From the NCBI RefSeq assembly GCF_000226975.2, contig NZ_CP019285.1, positions 3,286,001-3,350,000 on the forward strand: DNA of 64,000 bases, read 5' to 3'. This document shows, piece after piece, positions 51,561 to 60,755 of the stretch; position 1 is the first letter of the stretch, and the number at the start of each line of letters is the position of its first letter. The position numbers and the translations under genes are program-made. Under the pieces are notes generated by a model. The model ran no database searches and was not told the origin of the DNA. It saw nothing but the letters and a program-made list of their open reading frames with translations. The DNA comes from Halobiforma lacisalsi AJ5. Its GTDB lineage: Archaea > Halobacteriota > Halobacteria > Halobacteriales > Natrialbaceae.

Positions 51561-52808
51561 ATGGACCACGAGCACGTCCGGGAGGTCGATCCTGCCGTTG
51601 CCGATGCGCTCGAGAACGAGGTAGACCGTCAGCGGTCGACGTTGCAGATGATCGCGAGCGAGAACCACGTCAGCCCCGCGGTTCTCGACGCCCAGGGGAG
51701 CGCCCTGACGAACAAATACGCGGAGGGGTATCCCGGCTCGCGGTACTACGGCGGCTGCGAGTACGCCGACGAGGTCGAGGAGCTCGCGATCGAACGGGCG
51801 ACCGAACTGTTCGGCGCCGAGCACGTCAACGTCCAGCCCCACTCGGGAACCCAGGCCAACCAGGCAGTCTACTTCGCGATGCTCGAGCCCGGCGACAGGA
51901 TCCTCTCGCTGGACCTGACCCACGGGGGCCACCTCAGCCACGGCCACCCCGCCAACTTCACCGGGCAGCTCTACGAGGTCGAGCAGTACGAGGTCGATCC
52001 CGAGACGGGCTACATCGACTACGAGGGGCTTTCCGACCTCGCCGAGGAGTTCGAGCCGGACATCGTCGTCTCGGGGTACTCCGCGTACCCGCGCGAGATC
52101 GACTGGGAGCGCATCCAGGCGGTCGCCGACGACGTCGACGCCTACCACCTCGCGGACATCGCCCACATCACGGGCCTGGTCGCCGCCGGCGTCCACGACT
52201 CGCCGGTCGGCATTGCGGACTTCGTCACCGGTTCGACCCACAAGACCATCCGCTCGGGCCGGGGCGGCATCGTGATGTGCGACGAGGAGTACGCGGACGA
52301 CGTCGACTCCGCCGTCTTCCCCGGCGGCCAGGGCGGCCCGCTCATGCACAACGTCGCCGGCAAGGCCGTCGGCTTCAAGGAAGCCCTCGAGCCCGAGTTC
52401 GAGGAGTACGCGGAACAGGTCGTCGCCAACGCGAAGGCGCTTGGCGAGTCGCTGTCCGAGAACGGGTTCTCGCTGGTCTCGGACGGCACCGACAACCACC
52501 TCGTGCTCGTGGATCTGCGCGAGAGCCATCCCGACACCTCCGGCGGCGACGCCGAGGAGGCGCTCGAGGAGGCCGGAATCGTCCTCAACGCCAACACCGT
52601 CCCCGGCGAGACCCGGTCTGCGTTCGACCCCTCGGGGATCCGCGCGGGCACGCCTGCGCTGACCACGCGCGGCTTCGACGAGGCGGACTGTCGCGAGGTC
52701 GGCGACCTGATCACTCGCGTAATCGACGCCCCCGAGGACGAGACCGTTCTCGCCGAGGTCCGCGAGGAGGTCGACCGACTCTGCGAGGAGAACCCGCTCT
52801 ACGAGTAA
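51561..52808 (+). CDS. glyA: serine hydroxymethyltransferase
   Basis: The 415-residue PLP enzyme interconverts serine and glycine and loads the one-carbon pool. It opens MDHEHVREVDPAVADALENE. The SENHVSPAVLDAQGS and YPGSRYYGGCEYAD segments are family hallmarks, and GSTHKTIRSGRGG holds the PLP-binding Lys228. The folD gene lies 2 kb downstream, supporting a shared role in folate metabolism. Promoter as noted. Confidence 0.96.
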   Translation: MDHEHVREVDPAVADALENEVDRQRSTLQMIASENHVSPAVLDAQGSALTNKYAEGYPGSRYYGGCEYADEVEELAIERATELFGAEHVNVQPHSGTQANQAVYFAMLEPGDRILSLDLTHGGHLSHGHPANFTGQLYEVEQYEVDPETGYIDYEGLSDLAEEFEPDIVVSGYSAYPREIDWERIQAVADDVDAYHLADIAHITGLVAAGVHDSPVGIADFVTGSTHKTIRSGRGGIVMCDEEYADDVDSAVFPGGQGGPLMHNVAGKAVGFKEALEPEFEEYAEQVVANAKALGESLSENGFSLVSDGTDNHLVLVDLRESHPDTSGGDAEEALEEAGIVLNANTVPGETRSAFDPSGIRAGTPALTTRGFDEADCREVGDLITRVIDAPEDETVLAEVREEVDRLCEENPLYE

Positions 52809-52829
52809 GCGCCGACGCTCGCCGTTATT

Positions 52830-53531
52830 TCAGCGCTTCTCGAGGACCGCACGCCACTGCACGTCCCCGTAATCGGTCGCGGCGACCTCCCACGGCGTCC
52901 CGATCGTCGCTTCCCGTAGCCGGTCGACGCTGAAGACCCGAAAGACGAGCGTCGAGTCGACCTCCCCCTCGTACTCCTCGTGGTAGACCCGGTACGCGAG
53001 GCCCGGGGCGGGGTCCTCCCGGTAGGCGAAGACGTCGCTCGTCGCCTCGAGTTCCGGCGCGTAGTTGTCGAGGACGGCGGTGGCCTCCGGGGTCGTCACG
53101 TACGCGAGGTCCGCGAGGAACTCCCGGACGCCCGCCATCGAGCCGGCCAACCCGATCTGCGTCCCGATCGCATGAGCGGATCGGAACCGATCGCGCGGGA
53201 AGTGGTCGCGGAGCGCGAACATGTTCACACAGCGGGCGTCCTCGACGCCACGAGCCCGCATCGTCTCCACGAGGTGCTCGCTGACCTCGATGGCGACGGT
53301 CTCGAATCGCTCCTGATAGTACAGCGCGTCCCGTCCAGCGCCGGCGCCCATATCGAGCAGCGGACCGTCCAGCCACTCGTCCCGCCAGGCTCCCTCCTCG
53401 TGATCGCCGAAGTACCACTCCTCGATCCCGTGCTCGCGCGTGTCGTCGCCGTCGCGGTCGATCAGTGGCGCGGAGCGTTCGCCGAGGTAGTGGTCGCGGA
53501 TCGCGCGACCGAACGGATCTGTATCCGCCAT
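52830..53531 (-). CDS. class I SAM-dependent methyltransferase
   Basis: The 233-residue protein starts MADTDPFGRAIRDHYLGERS. The SAM core reads PLLDMGAGAGRDALYYQERFETVAIEVSEHLVE near 60-92, with HAIGTQIGLAGS and DNYAPELEATS later. An AT-rich box (TTATTATAAT on the minus strand near 53552-53562) lies about 25 bases before this ATG, so I prefer it over one four codons upstream. The substrate is unknown. It is convergent to glyA. Confidence 0.85.
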   Translation of the reverse strand: MADTDPFGRAIRDHYLGERSAPLIDRDGDDTREHGIEEWYFGDHEEGAWRDEWLDGPLLDMGAGAGRDALYYQERFETVAIEVSEHLVETMRARGVEDARCVNMFALRDHFPRDRFRSAHAIGTQIGLAGSMAGVREFLADLAYVTTPEATAVLDNYAPELEATSDVFAYREDPAPGLAYRVYHEEYEGEVDSTLVFRVFSVDRLREATIGTPWEVAATDYGDVQWRAVLEKR

Positions 53532-53723
53532 ACTGTGTGACACACACCCAATTATAATAAATCCATCATGAAACGCGGTACCGACTGACGTGGATTCACG
53601 GGGAATCGGCGGCTGTCACCTCGGCTCGAGTCCCGCCCCTCGCCTCGGGTCACCCGTATCCGATTCGCCGGCCCTGCCAATTGCCGGCACGCGGCTTTTC
53701 CTCCGGGTGCTCCTACCGGCGGT

Positions 53724-54674
53724 ATGTCCACCCGACCGACCGGAACGATCCTCGACGATGATCGGCTGCTCGCGCTCCGGGAGACCGATGAGACGGCGGC
53801 CTCGGAACTGGCGCTCGAACTCGGACCGGTCGCCGACTTCATGGACGCGTCGGCCGGCGACGACGTCGACTGGGGCGTCGACGAGCATGGGGACCTGCCC
53901 ATGCTCGTCTGCAGCGCCATCGCGGACGCGGAGACGGGCGACGCGCCGTACCCGCGACGGGTCCTCGAGGACGACGACGCGCTCGTCGTTCCCGTCCCCG
54001 ATCCGATCGTGCGGGCGGCTCCGCCCGAAGGGCTGGGGCTCGACCTCGAGGCGTACGATCCCGACCGGCCGCTGCTGTTCGACCCGATCACCGCCGGCGG
54101 AACGGTCGGCTTCGTTCCCGTCCGGTTCGGCGACGGCGAGCCCTACCGCGAGGAGCCGCTGCCCGAAAGCGCCGGCGAGAGTGACCCCGTCGCCGAAGGG
54201 ACGATCGACCACGAACGCGACGCCGATCCGACGCCGCGACCCGAGACGATGGACGCGCCGATCGATCCCGTCGTGCTCGACGGCGTGCTCGCGGACGCGC
54301 CGAACGACGTTCCCGAGTCCGACGTGGTCGGTGTTCTAGAGGCCATCCGGACTCACAACCTCGTCGACGCAGGGAACCACGTCGCAGGTACGGTTCCGGT
54401 GACGGTCGACGACCGCGCGATCTGTTTGCTCGAGGACGACGCCTGGGTGGAGCGGCTGGCCCCCGAACTCGAGGCGGCCGACGTCGACGTCGACGTCGAT
54501 CCGGACGCGCTCGCGACGGCCCGGGAGGCCCACAAGCGACAGGCCGATCGGCTGCTCGAGGCCGCCGACGAGGGGGACGACGACCTCGAGGGGGAGTACG
54601 AGTACGACGTCGTGGTGACGAGCGAACGCGACACGGCGGAGTGGGAGGTCTCCGAGCCGGGAACGGGCCGGTGA
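53724..54674 (+). CDS. unrecognised acidic haloarchaeal protein
   Basis: The 316-residue protein starts MSTRPTGTILDDDRLLALRE. It is soluble and very acidic, without cysteine clusters or membrane segments. One short repeat-like theme is VVGVLEAIRTHNLVDAGNHVAG near 205 followed by CLLEDDAWVERLAPELEAADV. Codon use is normal for the window, and the coding frame is clear. I cannot assign a family. Confidence 0.7.
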   Translation: MSTRPTGTILDDDRLLALRETDETAASELALELGPVADFMDASAGDDVDWGVDEHGDLPMLVCSAIADAETGDAPYPRRVLEDDDALVVPVPDPIVRAAPPEGLGLDLEAYDPDRPLLFDPITAGGTVGFVPVRFGDGEPYREEPLPESAGESDPVAEGTIDHERDADPTPRPETMDAPIDPVVLDGVLADAPNDVPESDVVGVLEAIRTHNLVDAGNHVAGTVPVTVDDRAICLLEDDAWVERLAPELEAADVDVDVDPDALATAREAHKRQADRLLEAADEGDDDLEGEYEYDVVVTSERDTAEWEVSEPGTGR

Positions 54675-54851
54675 CGACGTGCCCGACCGTCCGATAGGGC
54701 GTGTGGTGGAGGACCGGTGTGGGCGAGGATGGGGCGAACGGCCCTTCGCAGCCGACTTGTTGTACACGAATATGGGTATTAGATGCGATTCGTCACCGCG
54801 TATTGGGCACGAACCCGAGGGTTGATTACCCTCGCGACCGCCGTCTCGCGT

Positions 54852-55757
54852 ATGACGGACATCGACGCCGAGATCATCGACGGCAACGCCGTCGCGAGCG
54901 AGATCCGCGACGATCTGACCGACGCCATCGAGACGTTAGCCGACGCCGGCGCGCGGCCGGGGCTGGCGACGGTCCTGATGGGTGACGACCCCGCCAGCGA
55001 GACCTACGTGAACATGAAACAGCGGGACTGTGAGGAGGTCGGCATCGAGAGCTACCACGTCGACGTCGACGGCGACGCGCCGCCCGAACGGCTGTACGAC
55101 GAGATCGCCGCGCTCAACGAGGACGACGACGTCCACGGCTACATCGTCCAGGCCCCGGTCCCGGACCACGTCGACTACCGCGAGGTCATCCGCCGCGTCG
55201 ACCCCGCGAAGGACGTCGACGGCTTCCACCCCGAGAACGTCGGCCGCCTCGTGGCCGGCGACGCCCGTTTCCGACCCTGTACCCCCCACGGCGTCCAGAA
55301 ATTGCTCGAGGCCGCCGGCGTCGAGACCGAGGGAGCGGACGTGACGATCGTCGGCCGCTCTGACATCGTCGGCAAGCCGCTCGCGAACCTACTAATCCAG
55401 AAGGCCGACGACGGGAACGCGACGGTGACGGTCTGCCACTCGCGGACCGAAGACCTCGCCGAGAAGACCCGGAGCGCGGACGTGGTCGTCGCGGCGGCGG
55501 GCGCGCCCGAACTCGTCGACGGCTCGATGATCGGCGAGGGAGCGGTCGTGATCGACGTCGGCGTCAACCGCGTCGATGCGGACACGGAGAAGGGATACGA
55601 ACTCGTCGGCGACGTCGAGTTCGAGAGCGCCGCGGAGAAGGCAAGCGCCATCACCCCCGTGCCCGGCGGCGTCGGCCCGATGACCCGCGCGATGTTGCTC
55701 TACAACACGGTCAAGGCCGCGAGTCTACAGGAAGGCGTCGACGTCGAGTTGCCCTGA
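54852..55757 (+). CDS. folD: methylenetetrahydrofolate dehydrogenase / cyclohydrolase
   Basis: The 301-residue bifunctional enzyme oxidises methylene-THF and hydrolyses methenyl-THF. It starts MTDIDAEIIDGNAVASEIRDDL. ETYVNMKQRDCEEVGIES carries the catalytic Lys, VQAPVPDHVD replaces the common VQLPLP motif, and VTIVGRSDIVGKPLANLL and ITPVPGGVGPMTRAML are family signatures. An in-frame ATG 23 codons upstream lies next to AT-rich promoter-like DNA and was not used. Confidence 0.93.
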   Translation: MTDIDAEIIDGNAVASEIRDDLTDAIETLADAGARPGLATVLMGDDPASETYVNMKQRDCEEVGIESYHVDVDGDAPPERLYDEIAALNEDDDVHGYIVQAPVPDHVDYREVIRRVDPAKDVDGFHPENVGRLVAGDARFRPCTPHGVQKLLEAAGVETEGADVTIVGRSDIVGKPLANLLIQKADDGNATVTVCHSRTEDLAEKTRSADVVVAAAGAPELVDGSMIGEGAVVIDVGVNRVDADTEKGYELVGDVEFESAAEKASAITPVPGGVGPMTRAMLLYNTVKAASLQEGVDVELP

Positions 55758-55761
55758 CCCA

Positions 55762-56112
55762 TCACCCGTCCTCGAACTCGATCAGCCCCCGCTCCTCGAG
55801 TTGCAGGAGGAAGTGCGCGAGCGTCTCGTCGACCGGTTCGACGCGGTCGGCGTCGTGAGTTTCGGCGACGATCGACGCGATTTCCGCGACGGTGTGGTCG
55901 CCGTCACAGTGGCGCCAGACGGTCGTCCCGACCGGGTCCAGCGCGAGTTCGCGGTCCAGATCGGTCCCGAACAGATCGAACAGAAACGCGTCGACCCGGT
56001 TGCGCGGCGTCTTCGTCCAGTGGACGGTGACGCGACGCTCGCCGTCGACGACACGCTCCACCCAGTCGTCGGCGGTTCGTCGGGGGATCGCGTCCGGCGC
56101 GTGGGTGCTCAT
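55762..56112 (-). CDS. PqqD-like (RiPP recognition element) protein
   Basis: The 116-residue protein starts MSTHAPDAIPRRTADDWVERVV. The PqqD core is LFDLFGTDLDRELALDPVGTTVWRHCDGDHTVAEIASIVAE (several short conserved parts) and LLQLEERGLIEFED. In RiPP pathways such winged-helix domains bind leader peptides. No radical-SAM or precursor gene is nearby. It follows the OPT transporter on the same strand with a 23-base gap, so the pair is probably co-transcribed. Confidence 0.8.
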   Translation of the reverse strand: MSTHAPDAIPRRTADDWVERVVDGERRVTVHWTKTPRNRVDAFLFDLFGTDLDRELALDPVGTTVWRHCDGDHTVAEIASIVAETHDADRVEPVDETLAHFLLQLEERGLIEFEDG

Positions 56113-56135
56113 GAGAGTGATAGCGTGGACGGTTC

Positions 56136-58127
56136 TCACCGATCGGTCGCGTTGCCGGCCGCCGTGTCGGGCGCGTTCCGAAGCACGCTGGCCGTGAACA
56201 GGCCCACCAGCGCGACGAGGGCGACGACGCCGAGGATCGTCTGGGTCCCCGCGTCGAGGCCGAGCGGGAACGGTGCGCCGTCGCTGTTGCCGATCCCGGC
56301 GATGTAGAACGTGCCGATAACGATTCCCATGATCGCCTCGCCGGTGATCAGGCCGGCGGCGACGATCCGGCCTCTCGAGGTCGCGTGCTCGGCGAGCGTG
56401 CCGTCTTTGTCGTCGCGGCGGGCGACGTAGCGGTCGATCCCCGCACGGAGCAGGCCCCCGAGGAAGATCGGCGTCGCGAGCGTGATCGGGAGGTAGATCC
56501 CGACGGCAAAGGGCAGGACGGGGACGTCCATGAGGATCAGGACGAACGCGAAGACGGCGCCGATGAGGATCATTCCCCACTGGGCCGTGCCGGTGAGGAC
56601 GCCCTCAGAGATCAGCGCCATCATTCCGGCCTGGGGCGCGGGGATGGTGTCGCTGCCGATGCCGTAGGCCTGGTGGAAGAAGTAGAGGACCCAGCCGGCG
56701 AACAGCGCCGAGAGGGCGATCCCGATCACCTGTGCGATCTGCTGGTTCCGGGGGGTCGCACCGAGCAGGTAGCCGGTCTTGAGGTCCTGGGAGGTGTCGC
56801 CGGCGACCGCCGCGGCGATGGCCACGACCGAGGCCGTCATCAGCACCACGACGGGGTCTGTGACGCCGGCCGAGCGCAGCGCCAGCGCGGCGATCAGAAT
56901 CGTCGCTACGGCCATCCCGGAGACGGGGTTCGAGGAACTGCCGACGACCCCGACGAGGTACGCCGAGACGGCGACGAAGAGGAACGCGGCGATCACGGCG
57001 ATGAAGCCGCCGAGGAGGCCGACCTGTACCTGGGGGACCGCGACGAGCGCGAGCGCGATCAGAACCGCACCGATCACGACGATCTTCATCGGAAGGTCCC
57101 GCTGGGTACGCTTGCGCTCGCCCTTCGCGGCCGATCCGGAGCCGCGGATCTCCGCCACGGCGGTTCCCAGGGCGTCGACGATCGTCCCGCGCATCGAGAC
57201 GATCGCGTAGAAGCCGCCGACGATCATCGCGCCCGCGCCGACGTAGCGGATGTAGGCGTCCCAGACCGCGTTCGCCTGTGCCATCAGCGCCGCGTCGGCG
57301 GCCGATTCGGGGACGAACCCGCCGGTGATCAACAGCGGGATTAGCATCATCCAGGCGATCAGGCCGCCGCCGAATACGTAGCCCGCGATTCGTGGCCCGA
57401 TGATGTAGCCGACGCCGACGAGCGCGGGGGTGAAGTCGCCGCCGATGGCGAACCCTTCCGTTTCGCCGGCCGTAAACGCCGTCTCGAGCGTCGTCCGGAA
57501 GGCGGCCATCCCGTTGGCCAGCCACATGTAGACGAAACTCACGAGAAAGCCAACGGAGATGAGTTTCACGCCCTCGTCACCGCGGGACCCCGCCTCGAGG
57601 ACGTCCGCACAGGCCGTCCCCTCCGGGTAGGGGAGTTCCTCGTGGCGCTTGACGATGAGATAGCGACGCATGGGGATCATAAAGAGGATCCCGAGCAGGC
57701 CGCCGAGCGCCGCGACGACGGCAGTGTTGACGACGTCGATCGGCTGGTCGAGGAAGGTAACGCCGGCGATCGTGAAGATGACCCCCGCTGCCAGCGCCTC
57801 GCCGGCCGACGTCATCGTCTGGACGATGTTGTTCTCGAGGATGGTTCCGCCGACGCCGATCCGGCGGAGGCCGTAGAACAGCCCCATACTGATGACTGCC
57901 GCGGGAATGGACGCGCTGATCGTCATCCCCGAGCGCATCCCGAGGTACATGTTCGCGGTCAACATCACCACGTTGAGCGCGAGACCGATGACGACTGCCT
58001 TGATCGTCAACTCGGCGACGCGCTTCCCTGCGGGCACGTACGGGGATGGTCCCTCTTCCGCCGATCGTTCGCGAACTGTGCGACTGTCGTTCGCCTGCTG
58101 GTGCTCTTCCGGTGGTCCGTGTGCCAT
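56136..58127 (-). CDS. OPT family oligopeptide transporter
   Basis: The 663-residue membrane protein opens MAHGPPEEHQQANDSRTVRE with a polar head and then about 14-16 hydrophobic segments. ELTIKAVVIGLALNVVMLTANMYLGMRSGMTISASIPA (conserved parts) and YPEGTACADVLEAG near 175 are OPT hallmarks. Family members import peptides or metal chelates with protons. The adjoining PqqD-like protein suggests peptides, which is inference. Confidence 0.92.
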   Translation of the reverse strand: MAHGPPEEHQQANDSRTVRERSAEEGPSPYVPAGKRVAELTIKAVVIGLALNVVMLTANMYLGMRSGMTISASIPAAVISMGLFYGLRRIGVGGTILENNIVQTMTSAGEALAAGVIFTIAGVTFLDQPIDVVNTAVVAALGGLLGILFMIPMRRYLIVKRHEELPYPEGTACADVLEAGSRGDEGVKLISVGFLVSFVYMWLANGMAAFRTTLETAFTAGETEGFAIGGDFTPALVGVGYIIGPRIAGYVFGGGLIAWMMLIPLLITGGFVPESAADAALMAQANAVWDAYIRYVGAGAMIVGGFYAIVSMRGTIVDALGTAVAEIRGSGSAAKGERKRTQRDLPMKIVVIGAVLIALALVAVPQVQVGLLGGFIAVIAAFLFVAVSAYLVGVVGSSSNPVSGMAVATILIAALALRSAGVTDPVVVLMTASVVAIAAAVAGDTSQDLKTGYLLGATPRNQQIAQVIGIALSALFAGWVLYFFHQAYGIGSDTIPAPQAGMMALISEGVLTGTAQWGMILIGAVFAFVLILMDVPVLPFAVGIYLPITLATPIFLGGLLRAGIDRYVARRDDKDGTLAEHATSRGRIVAAGLITGEAIMGIVIGTFYIAGIGNSDGAPFPLGLDAGTQTILGVVALVALVGLFTASVLRNAPDTAAGNATDR

Positions 58128-58344
58128 GGTTCTGTGGTGGACGCCCGCGATCGATGGCTCGCTTCGGCCGGTCCGCGACGAAACGAATCTTCGGGCCGTC
58201 GCAGTCGACCGATGGAGGACGGTCCAATCGTTCGGACCTTCTCGACCGATGGTATAAGAGCGGCAAGATCTGCGACCGGAGTGTCAATTCCCCTACCGTC
58301 CCGCAAGACCGGCCCGTGACCGGTCGATACTGCCGGCAGCCGCT

Positions 58345-59106
58345 TCAGTCCCCGCCGAACCGGCCGTTCGCTTTCCCGCCGTCGAACTCGAGGTTCTCGA
58401 GGCCGTCCTGGGCCCGTGTGAACGCGATTTCGTCGCCCCGCAGGCCGTTCGCCAGGTCGCGGGTCGCTTCGACGAGCCGTTCCGCGATCTCTGGGTCGAC
58501 GTCGCCGTCGAGCATCCGCAGGCGTTTGACGTGTTCGCCGAGCGTCTCGAGTGCGGCCCGTTCCGCGGTCGTCAGTTCCCGGTCGCGTTCCTCGATCCAG
58601 GTGCGAAGGTCACGGCGGTACTCCCGGACGGCGTTGGCGTACGCGAGTCCGCGGGCGGACGCTAACGATACGGGGACGTCCGTCGCGGGGGGCCGGTCGC
58701 CGGTGTCGGCATCCCGGAGCAGTGAGAGGAAGTACAGTTCCTCGCGGTCGTCGCGCTCCGGGTCGATCACGCGGGCGACCACGTCGGCGACGTGGAGCAG
58801 TTCCATCGCTGCCAGATAGGTATCGTCGAGGCTCTGGAGGGTGCCCCCGTTGACGAACCCGCGCCGGCGGACGTACTCGCGGCAGCGCTCCCGTGCCCGC
58901 TCCGCGAGTTCACTGGTCGACGCGTCGTCGACGTCGTTGCGGACCGGCGTCAGGTCGAAGGCTACCTGCAGGTCCGTGTGTTCGGTCCGTTCGTCGACAC
59001 CGACGCTGTGGAGACTGCCACACCCAGGACAGTCGATGCTCCCGGTTTCGTAGTAGGACCAGCGGGTCCCACACTCCTTGCACTCGCGCTCGCCCCGGAT
59101 CTTCAT
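58345..59106 (-). CDS. zinc-ribbon haloarchaeal protein (DUF7117-like)
   Basis: The 253-residue protein starts MKIRGERECKECGTRWSYYE. Cys9, Cys12, Cys26 and Cys29 form a TFIIB-type zinc ribbon. The rest is helical with no known motif (YRRDLRTWIEERDRELTTAER near 170; LVEATRDLANGLRGDEI near 225). A longer frame adds 22 untypical residues, so I start at MKIRGE. Function unknown. Confidence 0.75.
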   Translation of the reverse strand: MKIRGERECKECGTRWSYYETGSIDCPGCGSLHSVGVDERTEHTDLQVAFDLTPVRNDVDDASTSELAERARERCREYVRRRGFVNGGTLQSLDDTYLAAMELLHVADVVARVIDPERDDREELYFLSLLRDADTGDRPPATDVPVSLASARGLAYANAVREYRRDLRTWIEERDRELTTAERAALETLGEHVKRLRMLDGDVDPEIAERLVEATRDLANGLRGDEIAFTRAQDGLENLEFDGGKANGRFGGD

Positions 59107-59342
59107 GTGCAATACTAGGGGAACCAGCGGGAAAGAGGCCACGGAGTCGCCGAAGGGAGATGGGGGGACCACTACTCACCCCTTCGTCCGTGACTCGAGA
59201 GGAGAATATCGGCGCAAACCCCCGCGAGAGAACGATTCATCGGCGATGATGGTCACGAGAGGCTGTACTCCGTTCAACGGGTGATTAACGTACGGCAGTT
59301 GCAGGCCACACTGAAACCAAGAGAAACGTCCTATCCAGGGAT

Positions 59343-60020
59343 ATGTCCCATCAAAGACTGAACCGTCGCAAGTTCGTCGCCGCAGCAGGTACCGCGAGTG
59401 CGCTCGTTTTGGCCGGTTGTGCGGACGATGGCGGTGAAGAAGAGGAGCCAGCCGGTGACGACGAAGAGGAACCCGCCGGTGACGATGACACGGGTACCGA
59501 AGAAGAAGAGGACGGAACGGGTGACGGCGAGGAAGAAGAGGAAGAGGAAGAGGAAGAGGACGGCGAGAGCGAGACGTACACCCTGACCGTCACCGTCGAA
59601 GACGAAGAGGAAGAACCCGTCGAGGGCGCGACGGTCCAGCTCGAGGAAGACGGGATGGGCATGGACGACGAGATGGAGGAGGAAGACGAAACCGACGGGA
59701 ACGAAACGGACGAGGACACCGAGGACAACGAAACCGACACCGATACCGAAGACGAGGAAGACACCACCGACGAAGAAGACGGGATGGAAGACGAGGAACC
59801 GATGGACGAGGACGAAACCGACGAAAACGGCGAGGTCGAGTTCGAAGAACTCGAGGACGGCGATTACCTCGTCACCGCCGAACACGAAGGCGACGAAGCC
59901 GAAGACGAAGTCACGATCGAGGGCGCCGACGAGGAGGTTACGCTGACGCTCGGCGAAGACGGCGGGATGGACGGCGAGGAGACGGAAGATTCGGAAGACG
60001 GCAACGAAAGCGACAGCTAA
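59343..60020 (+). CDS. Glu/Asp-rich Tat lipoprotein
   Basis: The 225-residue protein carries a twin-arginine signal (NRRKF at 7-11) and a lipobox LAGC with Cys26. About two thirds of the mature part is Glu/Asp-rich low complexity. Between and after these blocks lies a carboxypeptidase-regulatory-like beta sandwich (YTLTVTVEDEEEEPVEGATVQL and NGEVEFEELEDGDYLVTAEH). It is exposed outside the cell. A surface or ion-binding role is inference. Repeated GAAGAG triplets make the DNA prone to slippage. Confidence 0.75.
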   Translation: MSHQRLNRRKFVAAAGTASALVLAGCADDGGEEEEPAGDDEEEPAGDDDTGTEEEEDGTGDGEEEEEEEEEEDGESETYTLTVTVEDEEEEPVEGATVQLEEDGMGMDDEMEEEDETDGNETDEDTEDNETDTDTEDEEDTTDEEDGMEDEEPMDEDETDENGEVEFEELEDGDYLVTAEHEGDEAEDEVTIEGADEEVTLTLGEDGGMDGEETEDSEDGNESDS

Positions 60021-60152
60021 TCGGCACTCGGTTTCCGGTTCCGTTCCCGGTAGCGGATTCCATTCCCCTGTTCCGCGCAGTCGATATCCGGCACGTACCG
60101 GTCCGCCCGACCGCCCGTCCACTTTTTTGATGCTCGGCCGTTACTCACGAGT

Positions 60153-60299
60153 ATGCGCGACGAAGAAGAAATCCGCGAGCAGTACGAGTTCCTCAAGGAA
60201 CACCTCGAGAGCGACGAGATGCGCCACGACGGCGTTGAGGAGATGTTCACCTACTACAAGCGCGCAATCGGCTGGGTGCTCGAAGAGGAACACATCTAA
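60153..60299 (+). CDS. small conserved acidic protein, 48 aa
   Basis: This short frame reads MRDEEEIREQYEFLKEHLES and ends in YKRAIGWVLEEEHI, a compact helical protein. Codon use is strongly GC-ending, and a weak box CTTTTTTGATG lies about 30 bases upstream. Haloarchaea encode many conserved proteins of this size. Function unknown. Confidence 0.65.
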   Translation: MRDEEEIREQYEFLKEHLESDEMRHDGVEEMFTYYKRAIGWVLEEEHI

Positions 60300-60377
60300 G
60301 ACGGTCATCGATCCGTGACTTATCAAAACCGGATCTGATTTCGATGCATTTAAGTATAATCGGCGGATTCTTTCAGA

Positions 60378-60464
60378 TGACGCTTCGCTTGGAGGGCCGA
60401 AGCGTCAGCGGGGACCAATTCAGGGCGGCAAGCGATCGCGTGACTCTTTTCACGTCACGCGATC
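60378..60464 (+). ncRNA. candidate small structured RNA
   Basis: Two hairpins follow one another. TGACGCTTCG/CGAAGCGTCA (60378-60387, 60398-60407) has a 10-base loop, and GATCGCGTGAC/GTCACGCGATC (60434-60444, 60454-60464) has a 9-base loop. A TATA-like box ends 18 bases before the first arm. The region has no gene in either direction. Transcription is not shown. Confidence 0.35.
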
Positions 60465-60578
60465 TGCTTTCCTGTTTACTCTGTGTCACTGATCGACCAG
60501 TCGCGGCTGCGCGCTCCGTAGTGATCCGAACGACGTGCCGGCATCTCTTCACCCGACCCAGTATAAGAATACGGAAAC

Positions 60579-60591
60579 GTACGTCACGTAC
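60579..60591. repeat. palindrome GTACGT-C-ACGTAC
   Basis: A perfect 6-bp inverted repeat with one central base lies about 15 bases after a TATA-like GTATAAG. It contains the same GTAC core as the padR operator candidate at 60739-60755. Confidence 0.4.
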
Positions 60592-60598
60592 CCTAAAC

Positions 60599-60718
60599 AT
60601 GACCTCGCCGTTATGTGTGGATCGAGGGCGAATCGATCACGGTAATTATCATTCAGATATCCTCGATATGGCCCTCATCGTTGGTGATTTGACGCCTCCA
60701 GTGGAACGATCCCGATAG
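60599..60718 (+). CDS. doubtful 39-aa frame
   Basis: The frame opens MTSPLCVDRGRIDHGNYHSD and has its own TATA-like box about 35 bases upstream. Composition is not clearly haloarchaeal and nothing is recognised. Listed only because of the promoter and palindrome before it. Confidence 0.25.
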   Translation: MTSPLCVDRGRIDHGNYHSDILDMALIVGDLTPPVERSR

Positions 60719-60720
60719 CC

Positions 60721-60755
60721 TTATTAAAATTCGACAGTAAGTACGAGTAGTACTT
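60721..60755 (+). promoter_or_regulatory. padR promoter with probable self-operator
   Basis: TTATTAAAAT is the TATA box. AAGTAC-GAGTA-GTACTT (60739-60755) is an inverted repeat between the box and the start codon, covering the expected transcription start. A regulator bound here would block its own gene. Confidence 0.55.

Noticed and set aside
59520-59570. GAAGAG triplet run considered as a CRISPR or satellite repeat
   Set aside because: It lies in frame inside the lipoprotein gene and encodes a glutamate run. It has no spacers.
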